A program made the position numbers and the translations under genes. DNA of 64,000 bases from Dipteris shenzhenensis (lineage: Eukaryota > Polypodiophyta > Polypodiopsida > Gleicheniales): NCBI GenBank assembly GCA_047967505.1, contig CM106541.1; one strand, written 5' to 3'. Below the pieces are notes generated by a model that was given only the letters and a program-made list of their open reading frames with translations, was not told where the DNA came from and did no database searches. Below are positions 44,400 to 55,779 of this stretch, piece by piece. Each line of letters opens with the position of its first letter. Position 1 is the stretch's first letter.

Positions 44400-45030
44400 A
44401 GGATGAAGGAGAAGGGAGGGAGAAGGGAGGAGAAGCAGCAGCAGGCTGCAGCCGGGGGGAAGCAGCAGCAGGAGCGAGGGGGGAGCAGCAGCCTGCAGCG
44501 GGGGGGAAGCAGCAGCAGGTGCGGGGGGGGAGCAGCAGGAGGCTGCTGCGCAGGGGGAGCAGCAGCAGGCGCGGGGGGGGAGCAGCAGGCTGCTGCGCAG
44601 GGGTAGCAGCAGCAGGCGCGGGGGGGGAGGAGCAGCAGGCTGCTGCGCAAGGAGAGCAGCAGCAGGCGCAGGGGGAGGCTGCTGCGCAGGGGGTGCAGCA
44701 GCAGGCGCGCAGGGGGGGGGGGAAGGCTGCAGCGCAGGGGGGGAGGCTGCAGCGCGGAAGGGGCAGTGTAGGGGAGAGGGCAGGAAGGAAGGGGCAGCGA
44801 GGAAGGAGGGGAGGGGGTAGCGAGGAGAAGCAGCAGGGAGCGGGGAGAGAGGCAGCAGGGAGCGGGGAGAGGAGCAGCAGCAGGGAGGAGGAGCAGCAGG
44901 AGGGAAGGGAGGGGACAGCGAGGAGGGGAGCAGGAGGAGCAGCAAAGAGCGGGGGAGCAGCAGAGAGCGGGGGGAGCAGCAGCGAGGAGAGCAGCAGTGA
45001 GGAGGGGAGCAGGAGGAGCGGGGAGCATCA
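44400..45030 (+). repeat. GCAGCAGCAGG / G-run minisatellite, purine-rich
   Basis: Imperfect units built from AGCAGCAGCAGG, CTGCTGCGCAGGGG and GCGCGGGGGG fill 630 bp. Plus-strand G runs reach nine, and the region is almost free of T. Long open frames on both strands (poly-Gly/Ser/Ala or poly-Pro/Leu/Ala) are composition artefacts. It abuts the LINE 5' end, so it may be the genomic target. Confidence 0.9.
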
Positions 45031-45349
45031 GCAGCCAACAGTCTTGCGAAAAGTGAACCGAACTCTTAATTTTCAAAAGAGGGCCATTGGAACTTCTAAT
45101 TTCTCCCCTTTGCAACTTAAAGGAGAAATGGCAGGAGAGAATGAGGGAAAAGGGGCTGCGAAGAGCTTGTGGGCTGGTTGGAGGGCATTGTGATGGTGGG
45201 AGGCTCGTAGGGTGAAGAGGAGAGAGCAGCTGAAGGAGCGCAACTGTTAGCTGGTTGAAGGGCTGCACTGTAGGAGGGGGTTTCCGTAGATGAAAGAGGG
45301 TGTGTGTGTGCATAAGCGAAGGGCTGAGCACCTATGAAGAAAAAGGCCT

Positions 45350-45770
45350 ACGTACGTGATGAGACGGGTGTAAGTTTCCGACTGCAGGAACTTTGAGTAT
45401 ATGAGCTCTGAGAACAAGCGTAGCCTTGCATCAGATGGCGTGCGTTGATTGAAGGCTGGAAAGAACCGTACGGGCTGGTATGGAATCTGAAGCGTGGGCT
45501 TTGTACAGGCTGCAGTACGAGGTTGTACAGGGTGTAATTGCTGATTGGTACGGGATGGTAGTATGGTGCCTTGATTGCAGGCTGTACGGGCACGTACGGG
45601 TCATTAAATATGTCTTCTACGAGCTGTACGGAGGATGGTCGTCAATAAATGCAGGCTGTACGGACTACTGTGCATGGTTGTACAGGGTGTAAGTACCTGC
45701 TGTCGTACGTATGATTGTACAGCTGCTTGTACGGTGAACGTACCTGCAGGTTTACAGATGATTGTACCCG
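45350..45770 (+). repeat. Degenerate TGTACGG repeat (GTAC-rich)
   Basis: GTAC occurs 17 times in 415 bp, mostly as TGTACGG, TGTACAGG or CGTACGGG next to GCAGGCTG. That is about ten times the number expected at random. Spacing is irregular (7-60 bp), so this is an old tandem repeat or a cluster of binding sites. Confidence 0.85.
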
Positions 45771-46460
45771 CTAGTTCTTCATTTGGACAGTTTGTGGGCA
45801 TGAGGGGTATAGGCTGGCCGTTGCCTCAAGTTGTGTACTCATGGTTGGGTAGTGTTAAATGCTAATTACCTGGGAGTGAGCAAAGCAATGATTACAGAAG
45901 AATGCACACAGAGGTTATACTTGGGGGTCTTGCTGGCCATTGAGCAGTGGGCTGTGGATTCATAGTATTCTGAGGCTGACTGTTTTCTGAGTTTTTTTTG
46001 GGGAAGTTCAGTTCTGAGTTCAGTCTGTGTAGTCTTTCCCCTCTTTCAAAGAGTCTGTGTGTGTGTTAGTCAGATTGTGTGGGAGATAGACTTGTTATTT
46101 GTGTGCTCTGGATATCTGCTCTGGAACTTGGTCCATCTATTAGAAGGCAAGAATTTGGAGCAAATCTTCATGTTGAAATCTTGTATTCAGAAGTGCATAA
46201 GCATATCTGGTCTGTGTTGGCTTATATGAGAGAGGAAGAGCGGAAGGATTTGCCGTCACCGCCAGCAAGATTAGAGTGAGAGGATGAATTTTGTTTTGAA
46301 CTAGTAAGAGATAGTGACTTCCAGGGTCTATAGGAAGTCTGGTGCCTCTGTTTGGTGCTTTGGGTGAGCCGAAAGAAGATATTGTAGGGAGTACAAAGGC
46401 ATAGTTTAGCTCTACCATTTTTTTGCAGTCATCTTTTGGTGCCTCCACGGAGGCAGTTCA
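45771..46460. other. No gene recognised
   Basis: Short frames only. A T-run and TGTGTG tracts occur near 45990-46080. Nothing further is supported. Confidence 0.5.
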
Positions 46461-46467
46461 CTTCAGT

Positions 46468-46960
46468 TTACAAGATTGGAGGAGCAGATGTTCTGAGACG
46501 TGTTGCAAGCAATGGGAAGAAATCCACACATGAGAGTGATACAATGTGAGTGGTGTGGAGAATGTGGTCACAGGAAGGACAGATGCATTGAAGTCTAGCT
46601 ATGTGTGATCCGACACCGAGCCAGAGTGTAGAGAGCTCTAAAAGTGCTTGCCCGCAGGAAAAAGAATGCTCTTCGGATGCAAACTGAGCTTCTTCAGTAG
46701 TGTGTTTGTTTTGTTGCCTTCCAGTTTTGTTGTGGTTGAGAAAGCCAGGGTGTGTGACACTTGAAAGATTGTGAGGATGGCACAGGGTTTCCCAAGTTCT
46801 CTCACTAGCTCCTTTAAATGTTTCAGAACTACTCGGCATAAGACCTCTCTCTAGGACCCTAGATCACCACTTCACTCGTGCTACTCAACACCAGCAGTGT
46901 CCCGCCGTGATCACCATAAACTGTTTGAGGGGAGGGGTTCCTATCCTTCCGGAGGTGTTG
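46468..46960 (-). mobile_element. 5' fragment (LTR end and leader) of the second Ty3 family
   Basis: The reverse complement of about 46790-46920 matches 52590-52730. Shared blocks include CAGTTTATGG, GATCACGG, GGGACACTGCTG, AGCACGAGTG-like, and ATCTAGGGTCCTAGAGAGAG with TCTTATGCCGAGTAGTTCT. Both copies then open a frame starting MPSSS and containing GASERT. After that point the two diverge. It is a second, opposite-strand copy of the element at 52.5 kb, preserved only at its 5' end. Confidence 0.7.
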
Positions 46961-47147
46961 CCGGAGGCCAAAGGCCGCTGGCATGAGAAGCATGAGTGTT
47001 GCAATGCTCTAATGCAATGGTTCGCGCAGAGTGCACCGTGTAGTGGTGTGTGAGTGTTGTATGCAATACTGCAGTGAACGACGACGTATGAGTGCACTAT
47101 GCTAAATGACAATCACCGGCGAACTCCACAACATAAGCAGAATAAGA

Positions 47148-48270
47148 AAATCTCGTCCTACACTAGTGAACAATCCCCATATCGGGAAGAGACAAGAGAG
47201 ATGAGAAAGTGACCAAGTTGGCCAAAGTACATATCACTGGACTAGTGTCTCCACGTCACAAGTCGCAAGTCACGAGAATACACAGGTCTATCCCCATAGT
47301 AGACAGAGGGTACACACAAGTCTCTCCACACTCTCTCCTTGGCGAGCTTGTAGCTCTAGCCTCTATCTCTCCTCATTCTCCTCTCTTCCGCTCCAATGCC
47401 GAATGCTGAATGCCTTTCCCTCTCTCCACCTTTTCCTTCATCCTCATCCCCCGCCTTGGAGGGTCCCTTCTTCGCTAAGAATCCCCCCCTTTCTTCCCAT
47501 TGGTCATCCTCTTATCTCCTTAGCTGTTGAGGATAGCCGTTGCACCGCTGGCTCTCTTGATGGCTACGGCGACTTCCTGACTCCCTGACTCACCAGCCTT
47601 TTCTAGTTAGAATGGTGTAAAATCTCCATGTGCAGGTGAGCTGGATCACCACACCACTGCACCACTGTATCACTGAACCACTGTGTAAATGTAAATACTC
47701 CTAACTACATAAATCTCGTCCTACACTAGTGAACAATCCCCATATCGGGAAGAGACAAGAGAGATGAGAAAGTGACCAAGTTGGCCAAAGTACATATCAC
47801 TGGACTAGTGTCTCCACGTCACAAGTCGCAAGTCACGAGAATACACAGGTCTATCCCCATAGTAGACAGAGGGTACACACAAGTCTCTCCACACTCTCTC
47901 CTTGGCGAGCTCGTAGCTCTAGCCTCTATCTCTCCTCATTCTCCTCTCTTCCGCTCCAGTGCCGAATGCTGAATGCCTTTCCCTCTCTCCACCTTTTCCT
48001 TCATCCTCATCCCCCGCCTTGGAGGGTCCCTTCTTCGCTAAGAATCCCCCCCTTTCTTCGCATTGGTCATCCTCTTATCTCCTTAGCTGTTGAGGATAGC
48101 CGTTGCACCGTTGTCTCTCTTGATGGCTACGGCGACTTCCTGACTCCCTGACTCACCAGCCTCTTCTAGTTAGGATGGTGTAAAATCTCCATGTGTAGGT
48201 GAGCTGGATCACCACACCACGGCACCACTGTATCACTGAACCACTGTGTAAATGTAAATACTCCTGACTA
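47148..48270 (+). repeat. Two near-identical 563-bp direct repeats
   Basis: 47148-47710 and 47711-48270 differ at only a handful of bases (for example GAGCTTGTAG versus GAGCTCGTAG, and CGCTGGCTC versus CGTTGTCTC). Each starts AAATCTCGTCCTACACTAGT and ends AAATGTAAATACTCCT. No internal gene separates them. They could be tandem LTRs, a two-unit satellite or a recent segmental duplication; terminal TG...CA was not found. Confidence 0.9.
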
Positions 48271-48299
48271 CTCCATGTGCGCAGCTCTTGATGAGATCA

Positions 48300-48540
48300 C
48301 TTTGGACATGATACTCCTGGTTGACCTGTGGTTGACATGTGTCGACCTGTGTTTGACATGTGTCGATACATGGTTGCCTCGGATAGTACTCCTGGATGAA
48401 CCCGTGTGATACATGGTTGCCTCGGATAGTACTCCTGGATGAACCCGTGTGATCACGTGGCTAACTTGTGTTGACACATGGTCAACATGTGGTCAACAGA
48501 TGTCGTCATGTGGTCAATGCCTGTCGACAGGTGGTCGTCG
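48300..48540 (+). repeat. 43-bp tandem pair within TGTGTCGAC-rich sequence
   Basis: 48365-48407 and 48408-48450 are two copies of a 43-bp unit containing TGGTTGCCTCGGATAGTACT. The flanks carry many variants of TGTGGTTGACATG and TGTGTCGACCTG. Confidence 0.85.
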
Positions 48541-48599
48541 TGTAATAAGGTAACAATATCTCATATGCAAGATGGGTAGCTTTCTCCGTCAGATTTATA

Positions 48600-51430
48600 G
48601 CCGCAGCCCTATCTGATATTAGCGACTTTAATGTTTCAATTGCTCGTATCAGGAGGGGTGAGATCCTCAGGCGTGAGATAGGTATCCGCCAGCAGTTGGC
48701 TGTCCTCCAGAGAGAGGAGCAGAAGAGGCCTACAGATGCTTGGATTCAGGAACGCCTTGCTGCAGCAAGGGCCCAAGAGCAGTCACTTTTAGATCAGAGA
48801 GCAAAGTATGCCTTTCATGCCAGAGAGTCTCACAGCTTGTTGACTCAGGCGGACTTCTTCAGACACATCCAGATGCCGTATTGCAGGTTGCCACTGATTT
48901 CTATGCCTCCCTTCTTACAACAGATCCTGACACTCACGCCACAAATGATGCTAGAGAGGTTATTTGGTGACACTTACCTGGGTTGGTGACAGGGGATATG
49001 ACTGTCTCACTTGATGCACCCTTCACGAACGTAGAGTTCAGGACTGCTCTCTCTGCCCTTCACAAGGGCAAGTGTCCTGGTTCAGATGAACTTACACCCT
49101 TATTTTTCATTACTCTTTGGTATCAGATTGGGGATCACGTTACTTCAGCCCTGTAGGGTGTATGGGACTCTGGTGAGATGCCAGACTCACTTACGAAGAG
49201 CCTCATTCATTTGTTTCCGAAAGGGGGTTGCAAGAATTTAGTGTCTTAGTGGAGACCGATTACCTTGCTGGGTACCTTACATAAAATCCTAGCTAAAGCT
49301 ATCAGCCTTCGTCTGCAGCCCTTTCTTCCAGATCTTATCCATGATACGCAGACAGGATTTGTGCATGGCAGGAGCATCTTTCATAACATTTTCTCATTTT
49401 GGGAGGCTTCGGATTGGGCCATGCATAATGGCCACAGGCTGGCCATTCTACTCTTGGACTTTGAGAAAGCTTATGACAGGGTAGACTCAGGCTTTTTGGA
49501 GGGCACACTTACTCGTTTTGGTTTTTCATATGCATGGATCAGAGGGGTGTTAGCACTCCACATCTCAGCCCACAGCCACGTTGTTATTGGTGGAGAGTCA
49601 GGGGAGACAGGTTTGAGATTACCAGATCAGTCCACCAGGGATGCCCCCTAGCCCCCTTTCTATTCCTATTCTTGGCTGAAGCAATGAGCTATTACATTAG
49701 AGCTCAAGCTGGAATCGTAGGGCTCAGGCTTCCTTTGAGGCAGGAGGATGAGCTCTTAGGCACTGAATTGGCAGATGATACGGCTATTTCTTTGGATGCC
49801 ACTTCACAGACACTGACTTCATTCAAAACGGCGTTGGATTTGTTTTGCATTGCGGCAGGTGCACACATTAACTGTTGGAACAAATCCAATGGCTTTTGGA
49901 TAGGTGATGAGAACACTCTAGACTAGGGGAACGACATAGGGTTCACTTGGATTCAGAGGGGAGTTTCTGTCAGATATCCGGGATGCCAGGTTGGGGTGGG
50001 TATCTCTCCAGCACAGCAATTTGCTCCTGTGTTGGAGAGTATCAGGAGGAAACTCATCTTTTGGAGTCCTGCCAGACTTGACCTTGCATCCACGGTTGTG
50101 GTTGTGAACCAGGTATTATTGGCTACTGCCTAGTTCGTGTGCTCATGTTGGTGCAGATCTAGAGGTTGTATCGCTCAGCTCATGAGACCTATCAGGAACT
50201 TCCTATGGAGCAGTTTAGATGGCACCTCAGATAATGTAGCCAGGGTCGCTTGGGAGACCCTCATTCTCCCCACAAGGGAAGGAGGTCTCAATATTATTGA
50301 CCCGAACTTGTACTGTATGGCCTTGCTCTGCAAGTTTGTAGTACGTGGATTGATGCTTGGACAGGATCCCTGGAAATATTTTTCCTCACGCAACATTCAT
50401 TCTTGTACTCCATCTCATGGGGGAGATTGGATGAACAGCATTAGATGGGTCTCTACTTCAGCCCATCTCAAATCTCCCCCTTCCCCTCTTATGGCTGCTA
50501 TTCTGAAAGCTTAGGGCAGCTTCATAAACACTCTTTGTAGAGTTCCACCCACCTCTCGTGAAGAAATTCACAGGCAGCCAATCATGTGGAATGCCTCAAT
50601 TTTGGATGACCATGGCAAGCCACTTCGAGTGTCACATTATATGCAGTAATCTAGATGGGAGAGGGAACCTGCTTCTATAGTAGGCGCCTGGCAAGACTTT
50701 AGGAGACTTCCAGAGGATGAGAGACTTTTAGCAGTTGGGCCATCAGACGGAGTGCAGTTAGGATACAGCAGATAGAGGCAGCCATTCTGCCAGAGTGGAT
50801 TGGCACAGATGACATGCTGATCCAAGAGTCCACTTGGTGGGGAGCATTCTCAGGGACGGGCATTCCCTTACAGACTATTGCTCTGCAGTATGCACATGAG
50901 GATACCCTAGTTTTTTATGTTCAGTCAGGAGGCAGACTTACCAGATCTTTTGATGATATTCTTTTGGAGGTTGCCTTTCAGCCTGTCAGGATTACACGTT
51001 TCATGGAGTGGGGTAAGGACTCACAGTGGTATCTTGACCCTGATCCTCTTCTCCTTGCACTGGGGTCTTGGAGACTTTGGTTATTTGGTGGTTCCCCATT
51101 TCAGTTGAGTCAGTACATCATTGCCTTTGGGAGTGCAGACAGGCGAGGATGATCTGGAAAGGTGTTGCTAGGATTTTCAGTATCTTTCATACATCACCTT
51201 TCTATATGACCTGGGGTTCAATGGCTTGGCTATCTCTTACTGGCCCTCAGGTGTTTTCCGAGGGACATGATCCAGATCCAGCTCTCATTGTATGGCAACA
51301 CTAAGTGGAGTCTTGTTCCCTCCAGGATATTCCCTTCTCTCCTTTCAGAGCTGCTCATGCCTCAGTAGACACGTCGTGGGAGATTGTGGCTAGCATTGTA
51401 GCTTGGCATATTTGGAGAGCCAGGTTGTTG
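48600..51430 (+). pseudogene. Decayed, 5'-truncated copy of the intact LINE ORF2
   Basis: It is parallel to the ORF2 at 38581-42915: EILRREIGIRQQLAVLQREE near 48660, KCPGSD near 49072, TQTGFVHGRSIFHNIFSF near 49350, LLLDFEKAYDRVDSGFLEG near 49450, ELADDTAISLDA near 49767 and PIRNFLWSSLDGTSD near 50190. A CLWECRQARMIWKGVARI knuckle region lies near 51125. It has many frameshifts and stops and several deletions (for example near 48830 and 51110). The endonuclease half is missing. Confidence 0.92.
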
Positions 51431-52370
51431 TACTCAAAGTTTATGGCGACCCACCAAGAGTCACACTTGGGTCACGTCATGGTCACCTCAGCAACATGCC
51501 AAGTTGTTAGACCTTGGTCATACCTATTCGCAGCGTGTTCACATATGTTCACATCTTGGTCACTCTGAACAGACTTGGACATGACATGGACATGACTTGA
51601 CCTGGACATGACTTGGGTATGATGGAAGCAATACATGACTGAAGAGTGCCAAACCTCAACCTCGACTCACCATGGTCAAAGTCGATCAGAGGGAAGTACT
51701 GGCGCAATGGTACACGGGATACACCTGTTGGTGCACATGGGAAGCAGTCCAACAGTTAAGAGGTATAGGTGGTGCACCAACCCTCTCAACCAACTAGTGT
51801 CAGGAGCGCATGGAATAGACAGGAGAACACATGGAGCACGTGATTCACTGACCCAGAACAGGCTGGAGTGTTGCGGAAGTTATCAAGGACAGAGCGGCCC
51901 ACAAACGGTGGAATGGCTAAGGATGGCTAAGGGTGCAAGAAGATATCCAATAGGAAGAAGGAGAGGAGATTGGCAGCGGGGGGTGGAGCAGAGGAGGAGA
52001 AGGTGAAGAGGGGGAAAGGGGAAAGGGAGAGGGACATTCTGGCAGGGGCGAGAGGCGTGAGTGAAGGAGTGAGAGGCTAGAGTCAAGAGCTCGCCTCGTG
52101 TGTATCTTCTGGAGGTGTATCAGTCATCTTGCTTTCTAATGAGTTATGCTACTCCCCATCTCTGCTCGCTACTCTAAAATCTCTTTCCGTTGTGTTCTCC
52201 TCCCCTCCTCTCCCTTCACCCAGTACAACGGACCTGTTTCATGTGGTTGAAGTTCTTTGCCGTTCATGTCAAGGGTTGGCTTTCATGATGTTGTTCCGCT
52301 TTGGTCTTCTTCTTGCTCACACCGCTTGCACATAGTTGACACCATCGACAAGCACTCGCCTACGTACCAT
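51431..52370. other. Unassigned; probably LTR or leader of the second Ty3 element
   Basis: It contains TGACATGGACATGACTTGACC-type echoes (51580-51620), an A/G-rich patch (51940-52070) and pyrimidine-rich sequence, but no coding motif. The 5' LTR start of the element to the right should lie in or near this stretch; no convincing TG end was found. Confidence 0.4.
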
Positions 52371-52374
52371 CATT

Positions 52375-52590
52375 GACACTTATGGCATGTCTTACTCGCT
52401 TCTCGCACCAGTGGCCCTAGGCCTTCGATAATACTTCCGAAAGTGTTAGGAACCCCCCCCCCCCCCCCCCCCAAGACAGTTTATGGCGAGTGACACTTAT
52501 GGCATGTCTTACTCGCTTCTCGCACCAGTGGCCCTAGGCCTTCGATAATACTTCCGAAAGTGTTAGAAACCCCCCCTCCCCCCAGACAGT
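52375..52590 (+). repeat. 117-bp-offset direct duplication with poly(C)
   Basis: GACACTTATGGCATGTCTTA and the following 70 bp occur at 52375 and again at 52492, each ending in a C-run (52452-52472 and 52570-52582). CAGTTTATGGCGA follows both. The duplication seems to have arisen within the LTR; the C-run length may be a sequencing or assembly weak point. Confidence 0.85.
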
Positions 52591-52827
52591 TTATGGCGAT
52601 CACGGTGGGACACTGCTGTTGTTGAGTTGCACGAGTGAAATGCTGATCTAGGGTCCTAGAGAGAGGTCTTATGCCGAGTAGTTCTAAAACATTGGAAGGA
52701 GCTAGTGAGAGAACTAGAAGGTACTTGAGGAGAGTGGAGAAAAGACTTCCGGCAGACCAAACTAGGTACAAGAAGCATTACGTGCGACTCATCAAGGTCA
52801 AGGCAGCCCCTCTCCTCCTCCTGCACG

Positions 52828-55779
52828 ATGTCTTCATCAACCACCTCTTCTACTGGAGTGGTGACTCCATCTGGTCCCGCCTCAACCTCTTGTGGACAAG
52901 CTGCTACCTCATCTGTTATGCATAGCTCCGGTCTCCTAGCTAATCCTTCTTCTACATCTATTCCATTGGGGGGTACTTTTGCTCCGGCCATGCCTTTACC
53001 TGCCATGATGGTTTCATCTCCCTTTCCATCCACACCGGTGTTGCCTTTTCCACCACCTCCTTCCTTCCCTTCTGCCTACTCATCCATGACTTCAACTCCG
53101 TCCCTCTCTTTCCCAAATGCTCTCCCATCCTCTTTCACCCCCACATCTTCCATGTTCTCACCCTTTCCCTCTGCAACACTGAGACCCCCCACTTACGCCC
53201 TACCATCTGGGTACACTTCCTCTATGACTACATCAGTAGTGACTTCTCCATTGTGGTCCTCCACAGGAGGAGTTGTCGGGGTGGTCTCCTCCTTGGGAGC
53301 ACCAACACTCATTACAGCCCCATCGGGACTCCCTCCAACTCTTGCATCCTCTCCAACCTCTCGGGTGGGGATGGCCACCTCTCCAACCTCTCGGGTGGGG
53401 ATGGCCGTTCTTAGTCCTCCAGACAGACCTAGACTTCTCGAGCTACTCAACAAGGTCCACGTGAAGACTCAAAAGTTCAAAGGCCACCTCCATGAGGATG
53501 CGGAAGCTCATGTGAGGAAGTTCCTCACAGCATGTAGAGCTAAAGGTGTGGAGAATGAGCATGCGTTCCTTCACATCTTTCCCTCGTCATTGGAGGATGC
53601 CGCGGATGTATGGTACAGTCAATTTCCTCAGGACCACTTCCAAACGTGGACAGACCTAAGGGAGGAATTCTTACGCACTTTCAAGTTGGAAAAATTCGAA
53701 CACACGATTGTCCAAGAGTTATCCACTGACACCATGAAGCCTGGAGAGAGCATCTCTAAGATGTACACAAGGATGAGGGTCTTGGCGGCAAAGATGTCGG
53801 TGCCACCCAATGACGCCGTCATGAAGGGGTGGTTTTTAAAGGCTTTACTCTCCACCATTGCTATAAGGCTGGTTGACAAACTTCCTGAGCATGCCTCACT
53901 ACAAGAATTTCTGAGGGAAGCGGTGAAGATGGAACGGTCCCAGTTAAGTTTCGCCTCAACACCCGCCCAGACCGCCCAACTTCCGAGAGAAGAGGGCTCA
54001 TAGGCATGGCAGCAACTCAAGAAGGAATTAGAAGAAATCAAAGGTCTAAAAGACAGAACAAAAGTGGATGGACCATCACCCTTTGAAGCTCAAATAAGAA
54101 GTGGTCTCTCGTGCACCAACTACAAGGGTTCTGGCCATGGCTACTGGGAATGTCCATCGAAGCGTAAGGTACCCACCCCGACCTCCTTTTGCACATTTTG
54201 TGAAATTCATGGACATGATGCCTCCGAGTGTAGGTATCTTAAGGGGTTGAGGAAGCTTCTACCAGAGTAGCCAATTGGAGAACCACTGGTGGCTACAATC
54301 AACAAAGCTGCACCGACCACTTCAGGGCTAGTACCCCTAGCTTCAGCCCCTGTGAAGGCACCTGAACCACCCACCCGTCCTATCATTCCACCTCCACTAC
54401 TTCTTAATCCTCCTTTGCTCCAAGCTCCTACTCCTAGTGAATTTGGGGCTCCATACTTCTATCCTCCGCCCTACTATGCACAGTATCAACCACCTATGTC
54501 AGGGGGTGAATATGGACCCCCTTATATCCGCGGTCGATGGGGTGGGTTCCGAGGTGGACGTGGAGACAGAGGTACCAACTTTCGCAGGCCCATCATGTGC
54601 TATAGATGTGGCGAGTACGGCCATTACCAAGATGATTGTACACAACCATTCGGGGGACCCTCTTGTACACAGTGCAACACAAATGACCACTACACCAGAG
54701 ATTGTCCCAATGGCAGAAGGGAATCAACATCGCAAGTCAACATGGTTGATGTAGTAGTGGCGGGGGAGGGTGACAAACCCCATTTGATTGGTGCAGTGTT
54801 GGGAGCTGTGACTAGGTCACATATGAAGGGTGACAGTAGTAAGGATGACTCAACATCAATATCGGAGGCCTCATCACCAACTAAAACCAGCTCAGTCACT
54901 AGAGGAGCATCCCCACCTCCTTCCTCCAAGGTGGACAGTGGGCACAGGACTGCATCACCATTGTCCTCTCCTGTAACTGGATTAGAAAGGACCCGAAGGG
55001 CCCCACAGCCATCAAGACCTATCAATAGCTCTAAAACTACCTCAGCTCCAAGTGAGCAATCTATGCCTTCAAGGTACCAGGAGGTGGTCAGGAGTGTCAC
55101 CAAAGATCTTCAATCTAGTTCTGAAGATGAAGGCGTCACACCTCAGTTCCCTTCCCGCAAGTCCAGAATAGTGAGGTTTGCAACAGAAGTGACAACTTTA
55201 GGACAAAAACGTGAGGAGTCGCAGGCAGGCCCATCCACCTTCCACTCAGGAAGCACAATGAAGCAAGAGAAGGAAAAAGGGGTGAAGCCTAGTAGTGCCC
55301 AAGAAAAGGGGAAATGGGTGATGGGAGAGTCACCACAGGAAATATTGATTGAGAATCCAGAGGCACCTCCTCTCCCTCGCGTGAGCTTCGACCCTCGGCC
55401 AGAAGCTCGGCGGATGAAGGCACAAAAGGCTGCTGCTACTGTCCAGCCCTATTCTTTGATGGATGACTTGATGGATTTTAGGCCCACTATCACCTTACGA
55501 CAACTCTGTCAATTGTCTCCACATCTCAAGCATCAGACTATTGCATTTTTGAATCGCATGCCAGGAGGGCGCCAAAGGGGATCTGTTCAGGGCGGACCCA
55601 CACCAGAGACAGTAACAGTTCAAACACTAGACAATTGCTCAGCCTATGCTGCCCTCACATGTGAAAAAAGTCCCAAGCTTGCAGTGGAGATCAATGGGGT
55701 GGAGCTGAAAGATGTTTTCTTGGATGGTGGGGCAGCAATAAACATCATGCCGAGAGGTACTCTTCGACAAAGTGTTTGA
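52828..55779 (+). pseudogene. Second Ty3 element: gag, zinc knuckles and protease start
   Basis: After a Pro/Ser/Thr-rich segment the gag core reads KFKGHLHEDAEAHVRKFL near 53470, FPSSLEDAADVWYSQFP and DLREEFLRTFKL. In-frame TAG codons interrupt the same frame at 54001 and 54268. Knuckles CYRCGEYGHYQDDC (54598) and CTQCNTNDHYTRDC (54664) follow, with an earlier CTFCEIHGHDASEC near 54194. After a basic and Ser-rich linker, the protease reads VELKDVFLDGGAAINIMP near 55700 (DGGA for DSGA or DTGA). The frame shifts at about 55775. The protease half continues in the next entry. Confidence 0.85.

Noticed and set aside
44292-45331. Long Pro/Leu/Ala-rich and Gly/Ser/Ala-rich open frames on both strands
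   Set aside because: They arise from the GCAGCAGCAGG minisatellite, which lacks T and so lacks stops; no complex sequence is present.
52452-52472. Poly(C) run as a functional element
   Set aside because: A homopolymer inside a local duplication; more likely slippage or assembly noise.
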